Source: Mucilaginibacter gossypiicola
Lineage (GTDB): Bacteria > Bacteroidota > Bacteroidia > Sphingobacteriales > Sphingobacteriaceae
Length of the DNA stretch: 64,000 nt
NCBI RefSeq assembly: GCF_900110105.1
Contig: NZ_FOCL01000008.1
Coordinates: 1-64,000 of the forward strand
Direction of reading: 5' to 3'
This document shows positions 23,626 through 30,506 of the stretch, in pieces. How positions within the stretch are numbered: the stretch's first letter is position 1; every line of letters begins with the position of its first letter. The position numbers were made by a program, and so were the translations under genes. The notes below the pieces were generated by a model that worked only from the letters and a program-made list of their open reading frames with translations, was not told the origin of the DNA and searched no databases.

Positions 23626-24501
23626 CTATAATACGTTTAACAGTTGTTCTTTAATTTTTTCAAGCTCTTCTTTCATGCCTACTACCAGTTTCTGGATATT
23701 GGCATCATTGGCTTTTGATCCTAATGTATTGATCTCGCGACCTATCTCCTGCGAAATGAAGCCCAGTTTTTTGCCGTTTGCATCGGCATTTTTAAGGGTT
23801 TCAATAAAATATTCGCAATGAGCTTTAAGTCTTACCTTTTCTTCGGTTATATCAAGCTTATCAATATAGTAGATCAACTCCTGTTCAAAACGGTTTTGGT
23901 CGATAGCTTCACGACTTGCGGCTTCAGCCAAAAACGTATTAAGTCGCTCACGGATCAACGGAACGCGTTTAGGATCTTCCAGTTCAACAAGTTCCAGGTT
24001 TTTCAATATGGTATTGATACGGCCTTTAATTTCCTGTTCAATAACATTACCTTCCTGCGCCCTGAAATCCTGGAAAGCGGCCATCGCCTGCTGAAAAGTT
24101 TTTTCAACGGCTTTCCACTCGTCTTCGGATATGGTATCTTCTTCGTATTTAACAACTTCGGGTAGGCCAAGCGCCAGCTGAAGCAGGTTACCGGTTGGCT
24201 CGCCAAGTTCTTCGCTTACTGATTTAAGCTGGTTGTAATAGTGTTTAAGCAGATCTTTATCGATACCGGCTGCTTTTACCGATTGACTTACCTGCTCGGT
24301 ATTAATAGATAAATTAACTTTACCGCGTTCAATAAGTTTGCTGCAGTCATTACGCAGCTGAAACTCTTTTTCGGCAAAAATCTTCGGCAAACGAAGCGAT
24401 AATTCTAAAAATTTGCTATTCAGGGATTTAACCTCTACGGTATATTTTGTATTGCCCGAATCAAAACTGGCAATTCCATACCCTGTCATGGATTTTATCA
24501 T
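23626..24501 (-). CDS. yicC: YicC family endoribonuclease-like protein
   Basis: The protein has 291 residues from the ATG at 24501 (MIKSMTGYG). Both family domains are present: the N-terminal YicC-like region (SMTGYGIASF, EVKSLNSKFLE) and the C-terminal DUF1732 domain (KLDITEEKVRLKAHCEYF, GKKLGFISQEIGREINTLGSKAND). In E. coli YicC promotes RNA decay and related proteins have ribonuclease activity. The promoter -7 element lies only three bases before this ATG, so the message is leaderless or starts at the internal ATG (MTGYG, 24489). First gene of the yicC-gmk-nadD group. Confidence 0.9.
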   Translation of the reverse strand: MIKSMTGYGIASFDSGNTKYTVEVKSLNSKFLELSLRLPKIFAEKEFQLRNDCSKLIERGKVNLSINTEQVSQSVKAAGIDKDLLKHYYNQLKSVSEELGEPTGNLLQLALGLPEVVKYEEDTISEDEWKAVEKTFQQAMAAFQDFRAQEGNVIEQEIKGRINTILKNLELVELEDPKRVPLIRERLNTFLAEAASREAIDQNRFEQELIYYIDKLDITEEKVRLKAHCEYFIETLKNADANGKKLGFISQEIGREINTLGSKANDANIQKLVVGMKEELEKIKEQLLNVL

Positions 24502-24504
24502 GCG

Positions 24505-24512
24505 CAAAGATA
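24505..24512 (-). promoter_or_regulatory. -7 element (TATCTTTG) abutting the yicC start
   Basis: Exact TAnnTTTG match on the minus strand ending three bases before the yicC ATG. If the usual distance to the transcription start holds, the transcript begins at or inside the start codon. Confidence 0.5.
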
Positions 24513-24538
24513 GCAAATTTAGAGATTAGTTAGTTGGA

Positions 24539-24681
24539 GGTTAGAGATCGGAGATTAGAGGTTAGGTTATGTCGGATTTCGAATGTTCGATTTCGGATTT
24601 GAAATAAATTAAAGGGCAGAATTGAGAGGATTCATCACTCAAAAAAGAAAAAAACTAACCTCTAATCTCTAACCTCTAACC
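24539..24681. repeat. Inverted repeat built of GGTTAGAG words
   Basis: The left arm (about 24539-24568, GGTTAGAGAT then GAGATTAGAGGTTAG) is complementary to the right arm (about 24653-24681, CTAACCTCTAATCTC then TAACCTCTAACC). About 85 unrelated bases separate them. It lies in the gap between yicC and the divergent secreted-protein gene. Confidence 0.85.
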
Positions 24682-24758
24682 ACCAGGGCAAAGCCCTTTA
24701 ACACTTTTTCACATTTCAAATAAAATACTGTTCCTATATTTACGTTCAATTATCACTG

Positions 24759-25568
24759 ATGCGCAACTATTTATACCTGCTTGTAACAGGCGTTCTATGC
24801 CTCATAACCGTTCATGTTTCGGCCCAGGAGTTTACGGTAAAGGGTGTTATCTCTAAAAAGGTAACCAACGAGCGTGTAGGGCAAGTTTTCGTTAAAGATC
24901 TCAATACTAAAACACTGATACTTAGTGATGATGTTGGCTGGTTTAGCATCAAGACCCGCGTTGGTGATACCCTGCTTTTTACCAGGGATGATTATACCCC
25001 TCAAAAGGTGGTGGTATTGAATAATAGCGACATGCCGGTTTATATGCAACCCATTATTAAGCTTGATGAAGTGAAAGTTGTTGGCCAAACCAAAAGGCAG
25101 GAGATAAACGAGGTTTTAAAAGATTACAAGAAACAAGGTTCTACTTACAACGGAAGGCCTCCGGCATTATCTTTTTTAAGCAATCCAGTAACCGGTCTTT
25201 ATGAGCTTTTGGGCACAACTCCTAACCGCGCTCGTCGCTTTGCGCAAAGCGCTCAAAGTGAACTTGAACAGGCCGAAATTCATAAGCATTACAATATTCC
25301 GTTTGTGAAACAATACACCGGCCTGGCTACGGATAGCCTTGCCCGCAAGTTCATGAACTATTACACGCCTACATACAAGGATATTAAAGCCTGGACAGAT
25401 TATGATTTGATTAAACATACCATACGGGCTTATGAATATTACAAAAATAGCAGCGAAAAAGAAAAGCTTGAACGGTTAAACAGCCCAACATTTATAGTTC
25501 CTGATTCAACCGTAAAGCTTGGTGAAGGGCCTGTACAGCTCAAAAAGGAAAAGCAGCCACCACTGTAA
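24759..25568 (+). CDS. Secreted protein with carboxypeptidase-like regulatory domain
   Basis: The protein has 269 residues with a signal peptide (about 1-22, ending VSAQ). Residues 25-105 form a CarbopepD_reg_2-type beta domain (VKGVISKKVTNERVGQVFV, DVGWFSIKTRVGDTLLF, VKVVGQ), as in the N-terminal plug extension of TonB receptors, but no barrel follows. The remainder is helical and basic. Proteins of this plan are common and uncharacterised in Bacteroidota. A near-consensus -7 element (TATATTTA, 24735-24742) lies 16 bases upstream. Convergent with rnc. Confidence 0.75.
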   Translation: MRNYLYLLVTGVLCLITVHVSAQEFTVKGVISKKVTNERVGQVFVKDLNTKTLILSDDVGWFSIKTRVGDTLLFTRDDYTPQKVVVLNNSDMPVYMQPIIKLDEVKVVGQTKRQEINEVLKDYKKQGSTYNGRPPALSFLSNPVTGLYELLGTTPNRARRFAQSAQSELEQAEIHKHYNIPFVKQYTGLATDSLARKFMNYYTPTYKDIKAWTDYDLIKHTIRAYEYYKNSSEKEKLERLNSPTFIVPDSTVKLGEGPVQLKKEKQPPL

Positions 25569-25584
25569 TCAAAAGAAATCTGAA

Positions 25585-26310
25585 TTAAATACCCAAAGCT
25601 TCGCAGGCCTTTTCGGCGGCAAGCTTTTCAGCGTTCTTTTTACTAAATTCTTTGCCTGAACCCATTACTTCGCCGTCGATATTTGCCTGTACGGTGAATA
25701 GTTTGGTGCTTTCACCATCCTGGTTAGTTACCAGTTCAAAGATAATATCACGGCCATGACGCTGGCACCATTCAATGAGTTTGCTCTTGAAATTGGTTTC
25801 CGTTTGCTCAAGGGTATGGATGTCAATATGAGGTTTTATGATGTGATTGATCAGGAAGTTCTTGGTAAAGTCGTAACCTTTATCCAAATAAACTGCACCA
25901 ATCAAGGCTTCAAACGCATCACCAAGTAGTGATCCCTGCCTGCTTGAATTAAGCATCCGGTTATCATATTCAATGAGTTTGTCAAAGCCCAATTTTTTAC
26001 CGAGCGCGTTAAGGTTAACACGGCTCACAATTTTTGAGCGTAATTCGGTCAAAAAACCCTCGTCTTCATAAGGGTATAATTTAAAAAGTACTTCAGCAAC
26101 AACACTGCCCAAAACGGCATCACCCAAAAATTCCAGGCGCTCGTTACTGTTTTTCACCCCCTTTTTAATGTTTTGTGCTACCGACTTATGGCGAAAAGCC
26201 ATGCGGTATAAAGACAAATTGCCCGGCACAAAGCCGAGCAAATTCTTTAAAATTTTAACATACTTTCTGTTGGGTGATATATAAAGCTTGTAGAACCGAC
26301 TTATAGGCAT
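25585..26310 (-). CDS. rnc: Ribonuclease III
   Basis: The protein has 241 residues from the ATG at 26310. The catalytic signature ERLEFLGDAVL is at about 57-67, and the second acidic cluster lies in LLGDAFEALIGAVYLDKG. The C-terminal ~70 residues are a double-stranded-RNA-binding domain (FKSKLIEWCQ, ending KNAEKLAAEKACEAL). It cleaves dsRNA in rRNA and mRNA processing. It is last in acpP-fabF-rnc, starting 10 bases after the fabF stop. Confidence 0.95.
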   Translation of the reverse strand: MPISRFYKLYISPNRKYVKILKNLLGFVPGNLSLYRMAFRHKSVAQNIKKGVKNSNERLEFLGDAVLGSVVAEVLFKLYPYEDEGFLTELRSKIVSRVNLNALGKKLGFDKLIEYDNRMLNSSRQGSLLGDAFEALIGAVYLDKGYDFTKNFLINHIIKPHIDIHTLEQTETNFKSKLIEWCQRHGRDIIFELVTNQDGESTKLFTVQANIDGEVMGSGKEFSKKNAEKLAAEKACEALGI

Positions 26311-26320
26311 CAAACCACAA

Positions 26321-27574
26321 TTAATCTTCGTACTTTTTAAATATTACAGAAGCATTGTGTCCGCCAAAACCAAATCCGTTGCTTTGCACTATATTAATAT
26401 CGCGTTTTTGAGCGGTATTAAAGGTGAAATTGATCTTAGAATCAAATGCCGGATCATCAGTAAAGTGATTAATGGTTGGAGGGATGATACCATGTTTCAA
26501 TGCCAGTATCGATGCAATAGCTTCAACCGCGCCGGCAGCACCAAGCAAATGGCCTGTCATTGATTTGGTTGAGCTGATGTTGATACGGTAAATATCATCG
26601 CCAAACACATCCTGTATTGCTTTAACTTCCTGCGGATCACCGATTGGTGTTGATGTGCCGTGAACGTTCACATAATCAATATCGGCAGGGGTGAGGTTAG
26701 CATCTTCAAGTGCTGCACGCATTACAAACGCAGCGCCCAAGCCATCAGGGTGAGGGGCTGTCATGTGATAGGCATCAGCGCTCATGCCGCCGCCCATCAT
26801 TTCGGCGTATATTTTTGCACCGCGGGCTTTAGCGTGTTCTAATTCCTCTAAAATAATGGTACCTGCGCCTTCGCCTGCCACAAAACCATCCCTGTCCAAA
26901 TCAAACGGACGTGATGCCGTTGCCGGATCATCATTACGGGTTGATAATGCGTGCATGGCGTTAAAACCACCAATACCGGCTTCGTTGATAATAGCTTCAG
27001 AACCACCGCTGATAAACATATTAGCTTTACCCAAACGGATATAGTTAAATGAATCAATCAGTGAGTTATTTGATGAAGCACATGCAGAAACGGTAGTGAA
27101 GTTAGGCCCACGCAAACCATATTTAATTGAGATATGGCCAGGGGCAATATCAGCAATCATTTTAGGGATGAAGAACGGGTTAAAACGCGGAGAACCGTCG
27201 CCTTTGGCAAAGGTCATTACCTCATCGAGGAAAGTTTTTAAACCGCCGATGCCCGAACCCCAGATAACGCCAATACGGCTGGTATCCAGTTTCGAGAAAT
27301 CTAATCCCGCGTCTTTTACAGCTTCTTCTGTTGAGAATAAAGCGTATTGTACAAACGGATCTAATTTACGGGCGTCTTTACGGCCCAAAAAACCATCCGC
27401 GTCAAAGCCTTTCACTTCGCACGCGAACTTAGTTTTGAATTTTTCGGTATCAAAACTCTTAATCAAGGCAGCGCCACTTACTCCATTGATCAGTCCGTTC
27501 CAATAATCTGAAACAGTGTTGCCAATAGGAGTAAGTGCTCCAAGCCCGGTTACTACAACTCTTTTAAACTCCAT
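26321..27574 (-). CDS. fabF: Beta-ketoacyl-ACP synthase II
   Basis: The protein has 417 residues. The condensing-enzyme triad is complete: Cys165 in VSACASS, His305 in VNVHGTSTPIGD and His342 in SMTGHLLGAAGA. The opening RRVVVTGLGALTPIGN-type segment is present as KRVVVTGLGALTPIG. It elongates acyl-ACP in fatty-acid synthesis. It lies 20 bases downstream of acpP and 10 bases upstream of rnc. Confidence 0.96.
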   Translation of the reverse strand: MEFKRVVVTGLGALTPIGNTVSDYWNGLINGVSGAALIKSFDTEKFKTKFACEVKGFDADGFLGRKDARKLDPFVQYALFSTEEAVKDAGLDFSKLDTSRIGVIWGSGIGGLKTFLDEVMTFAKGDGSPRFNPFFIPKMIADIAPGHISIKYGLRGPNFTTVSACASSNNSLIDSFNYIRLGKANMFISGGSEAIINEAGIGGFNAMHALSTRNDDPATASRPFDLDRDGFVAGEGAGTIILEELEHAKARGAKIYAEMMGGGMSADAYHMTAPHPDGLGAAFVMRAALEDANLTPADIDYVNVHGTSTPIGDPQEVKAIQDVFGDDIYRINISSTKSMTGHLLGAAGAVEAIASILALKHGIIPPTINHFTDDPAFDSKINFTFNTAQKRDINIVQSNGFGFGGHNASVIFKKYED

Positions 27575-27594
27575 TTAATCCAGTTAGGGAGTTC

Positions 27595-27831
27595 TTATTT
27601 AACGTTTTTTTCAAGGTAAGCAACTGCCTGGCCAACAGTACCAATAGTTTCAGCCTGATCGTCAGGAATAGCCACGTTAAATTCTTTTTCAAACTCCATG
27701 ATTAATTCCACGGTGTCTAACGAGTCGGCACCAAGATCATTGGTGAAACTCGCTTCTGGCGTAACTTCACTTTCGTCAACACCCAGTTTTTCTACGATAA
27801 TAGCTTTTACTCTTGAAGCGATATCAGACAT
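27595..27831 (-). CDS. acpP: Acyl carrier protein
   Basis: The protein has 78 residues and is strongly acidic. The phosphopantetheine attachment Ser37 is in LGADSLDTVEL. It carries growing acyl chains to FabF and other fatty-acid enzymes. First gene of acpP-fabF-rnc, with a near-consensus -7 element (27868-27875) 36 bases upstream. Confidence 0.97.
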   Translation of the reverse strand: MSDIASRVKAIIVEKLGVDESEVTPEASFTNDLGADSLDTVELIMEFEKEFNVAIPDDQAETIGTVGQAVAYLEKNVK

Positions 27832-27867
27832 AGTCTTTATAGTTTAATGATTAATAAAAATTCAGTG

Positions 27868-27875
27868 CAAAGAAA
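27868..27875 (-). promoter_or_regulatory. Near-consensus -7 element (TTTCTTTG) of acpP-fabF-rnc
   Basis: Matches TAnnTTTG at all but the second fixed base on the minus strand, 36 bases before the acpP ATG. No better match lies in the 148-base divergent gap on that strand. Confidence 0.4.
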
Positions 27876-27957
27876 AATAAATTCTGTCAATAAACAAATC
27901 TAAAACTTTTACAATATAAATCTCTAAACAAAATTTTATTGAAACGGTTTGTATTAG

Positions 27958-27965
27958 TAATTTTG
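27958..27965 (+). promoter_or_regulatory. -7 element (TAATTTTG) before the IPExxxVDY gene
   Basis: Exact TAnnTTTG match, 14 bases upstream of the ATG at 27980. It may drive both this gene and pyk. Confidence 0.5.
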
Positions 27966-27979
27966 ACGGCGTAAAAGTA

Positions 27980-28405
27980 ATGATTTTGAACAGGAAATTT
28001 TTAAAGTTTGAGATCGATTTTGATTTTGTGCTCATTGCAGTAACAAGCTCGCTTAAAGATTACCGGGTTTGTTTTCTTATAAACAAGTACTTAAATTTTA
28101 ATTTCTCAAAAACAGATGACCTGGAAGTAGACATTTACCCCGGGGCCGAGCCTGTTTTGTTTTCATTATACCGCTACAGTTGGGAAACCACCGAAACCGA
28201 CTTCTTCTTTATTGGCAATAAAGGCTCGGAGGGTTACCTCGTGCCTGAAATAAAAAGTGCCGACTATTTTTTAATGATCCGTAACTATATAGATGATAAT
28301 GAGCTTGATACGATCATCTCATCGCTCAATAAAATACCAGAGATAGTTGCAGCCGTAAAGATTGACCCAAAAAAAATAAAATCACGGGAAAATCTGTTAT
28401 TTTAG
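27980..28405 (+). CDS. IPExxxVDY family protein
   Basis: The protein has 141 residues. It is assigned by its position in front of pyk and by the family motif, here VPEIKSADY in place of IPExxxVDY. The N-terminal FLKFEIDFDFVLIAV and the FSLYRYSW segment fit the family. Its function is unknown. It is acidic, cytosolic and mostly beta/alpha with no catalytic motif visible. It lies 65 bases upstream of pyk in the same direction, and conserved linkage to pyk suggests a role around glycolysis, which is inference. Confidence 0.82.
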   Translation: MILNRKFLKFEIDFDFVLIAVTSSLKDYRVCFLINKYLNFNFSKTDDLEVDIYPGAEPVLFSLYRYSWETTETDFFFIGNKGSEGYLVPEIKSADYFLMIRNYIDDNELDTIISSLNKIPEIVAAVKIDPKKIKSRENLLF

Positions 28406-28470
28406 CGCCGAATTTAAAAAGGTGTTGGTTTTACAATCATTAAATATCCTCCAGTTTTAACCCGAATAAT

Positions 28471-29910
28471 ATGGAACTATACTATAATCGTACAAAAATT
28501 GTTGCCACCATGGGGCCGGCATCAGCTAAAAAAGATGTTTTATTAGCGATGATCAAGGCAGGTGTTAACGTTTGCCGTCTTAATTTTTCGCACGGCAAGC
28601 CCGAAGATCATAAGGTAGTGATCGATCTTATCCGCGAAATTAACGAGCAATACAAAACCAACGTAGGTATCCTGGCCGATTTACAGGGCCCTAAAATTCG
28701 TATTGGCCTGGTAAAAGATGGCGGTATTCATTTAGTTAATGGAACGCACATCAAAATTACCACACATGAGTGCATCGGTAATGACGAGCAGATCTACATT
28801 ACTTATGATACCTTTCCACAGGATGTACAGGCAAACGAAATTATTTTGCTTGATGACGGTAAACTGCAATTAAGGGTTATTGAAACCAACAAAATTGATA
28901 CAGTTATATGTGAAGTTGTTCACGGCGGTATCTTAACATCACGTAAAGGTGTTAACCTGCCAAATACTAAAGTATCTATCCCAAGCTTAACCGAAGAAGA
29001 TTTGATCAACCTTGAATTCGCCCTTAAACAGGATGTTGAATGGATTGGTCTTTCTTTTGTTCGTACCGGTGAGGATATTATCGACCTGAAACGTATTATA
29101 GCACGTAATGGTTCTGCAGCTAAGGTTATTGCCAAAGTTGAAAAGCCGGAAGCTATTGAAAATATTGATGCCATTATTGCTGCTACAGATGGTGTAATGG
29201 TTGCCCGTGGTGACCTTGGTGTTGAAATGCCGCTTGAAGAAGTGCCATTACTGCAAAAAATGATTGCCCGTAAATGTCGCGCTGCCTCAAAACCGGTTAT
29301 CGTGGCTACTCAGATGCTGGAGTCAATGATCACTACACCCCGCCCAACCCGTGCTGAGGTTAATGACGTTGCTAACTCGGTACTTGATGGTGCCGACGCG
29401 GTTATGTTAAGCGGTGAAACATCTGTTGGTGAGTTCCCGGTTATTGTTATTGAAACTATGGCCAAAATTGTACGCAATGTTGAAGAGTTTGGTTATCCTT
29501 TTAATGCCCCTAAAGAAGCGGTAGTGAAGGATTCGTCATCTCCTTACTTCCTGAGTGATGCGCTTTGCGAATCGGCCGTACACATTGCTGAGCAAAGCAA
29601 TGCGGTAGGTATTGTTTCAATGACAACCTCGGGTTATACTGCATTTGAAATATCAAGCCACAGGCCCAAAGCCAGTACATATATCTTTACATCAAACAAG
29701 CAATTGTTAAATGCACTTAGCCTTGTATGGGGTGTTAGGGCGTTTTACTATGATCAGCTGGAAAGCACCGATCAAACTATTGCTGATGTTAATGATATAT
29801 TGAAAGCCGAAAGCCTGATTAAAGCGGGTGATATCGTTATTAACACTGCTTCTACACCTATTATTAAGCAGGGTAAAACCAATACGCTTAAATTAAGTGT
29901 TATTGAATAA
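28471..29910 (+). CDS. pyk: Pyruvate kinase
   Basis: The protein has 479 residues. The N-terminal TKIVATMGPAS, the metal/substrate segment IIAKVEKPEAIENI with its catalytic Lys, MVARGDLGVEMP and ATQMLESMI are all present. The C-terminal domain (from about 350) is the regulatory one. It converts phosphoenolpyruvate and ADP to pyruvate and ATP. It probably shares a transcript with the preceding IPExxxVDY gene and ends at the terminator at 29941-29972. Confidence 0.96.
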   Translation: MELYYNRTKIVATMGPASAKKDVLLAMIKAGVNVCRLNFSHGKPEDHKVVIDLIREINEQYKTNVGILADLQGPKIRIGLVKDGGIHLVNGTHIKITTHECIGNDEQIYITYDTFPQDVQANEIILLDDGKLQLRVIETNKIDTVICEVVHGGILTSRKGVNLPNTKVSIPSLTEEDLINLEFALKQDVEWIGLSFVRTGEDIIDLKRIIARNGSAAKVIAKVEKPEAIENIDAIIAATDGVMVARGDLGVEMPLEEVPLLQKMIARKCRAASKPVIVATQMLESMITTPRPTRAEVNDVANSVLDGADAVMLSGETSVGEFPVIVIETMAKIVRNVEEFGYPFNAPKEAVVKDSSSPYFLSDALCESAVHIAEQSNAVGIVSMTTSGYTAFEISSHRPKASTYIFTSNKQLLNALSLVWGVRAFYYDQLESTDQTIADVNDILKAESLIKAGDIVINTASTPIIKQGKTNTLKLSVIE

Positions 29911-29940
29911 GGCTATTTAATGATCTTACTTTTAATGAAG

Positions 29941-29972
29941 AAGGCTCGCCGGGATAACTGGCGGGCTTTTTT
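29941..29972 (+). terminator. Intrinsic terminator after pyk
   Basis: A nine-pair GC-rich stem (29944-29952 with 29958-29966, two G-T pairs) with loop GATAA is followed by six T residues. It lies 34 bases past the pyk stop. Confidence 0.9.
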
Positions 29973-29997
29973 ATTGTATGAGGTCATCAAAAAACAA

Positions 29998-30024
29998 TGC
30001 CGGCTACTCTAAAGTAAGCCGGCA
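29998..30024 (-). terminator. Hairpin terminator for the leftward zinc-ribbon gene
   Basis: TGCCGGCTACT at 29998-30008 pairs with 30013-30024 with one bulged base. On the minus strand it is followed by TTGTTTTTTG. It is about 100 bases past the stop of the gene at 30124. Confidence 0.65.
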
Positions 30025-30123
30025 AAGCACAATTAAAATCTGGCACAACTCAGGTTTAGGTTGAAAGTCCGACTTCTCTTGCTATCCTAAAAAATAAAAG
30101 GTAGATGTTTCTTCAAATAAAGG

Positions 30124-30345
30124 TTATCCTCGTTTATAAAAGCGTCTTAAACATTTGTTGCAACGGTATCGTTTTATTGCTAACCAGGGAAGCAACAGCT
30201 TAACCAGAGCACCTCTTTTTGTACGGTCGCAAAATTTGTTTTTGCATCTCGGGCATATTGCGGCGGGTGGTTTGCCGATAGTTGGTATTGTATCAGTTGG
30301 ATTGTTATGAATTCGGAGTTTATCCTCATTAAAAATCACAGTCAT
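30124..30345 (-). CDS. Hypothetical small zinc-ribbon protein
   Basis: The protein has 73 residues from the ATG at 30345; an upstream TTG would add 14 more. Two zinc knuckles are visible, CPRCKNKFC and YRCNKCLRRFYKRG, separated by a hydrophobic basic stretch (LVKLLLPWLAIKR). The spacing suits one zinc ribbon. No function is recognised; small proteins of this kind recur in Sphingobacteriaceae. It stands alone with a terminator about 100 bases downstream. Confidence 0.65.
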   Translation of the reverse strand: MTVIFNEDKLRIHNNPTDTIPTIGKPPAAICPRCKNKFCDRTKRGALVKLLLPWLAIKRYRCNKCLRRFYKRG

Positions 30346-30506
30346 TATTTTAGGGGGATTATATCTCACAAAGCTGCCCAAAAGCAATATAATAAAACTG
30401 ACATTTACCTTTACAAAACCGCCATTTACGTTAAAAAACGTACCGTTGAAGTTAAAAAATAGCTGAAAGCTAAAAAGACTAACTAAAATGACAGTTAATT
30501 TGATGT

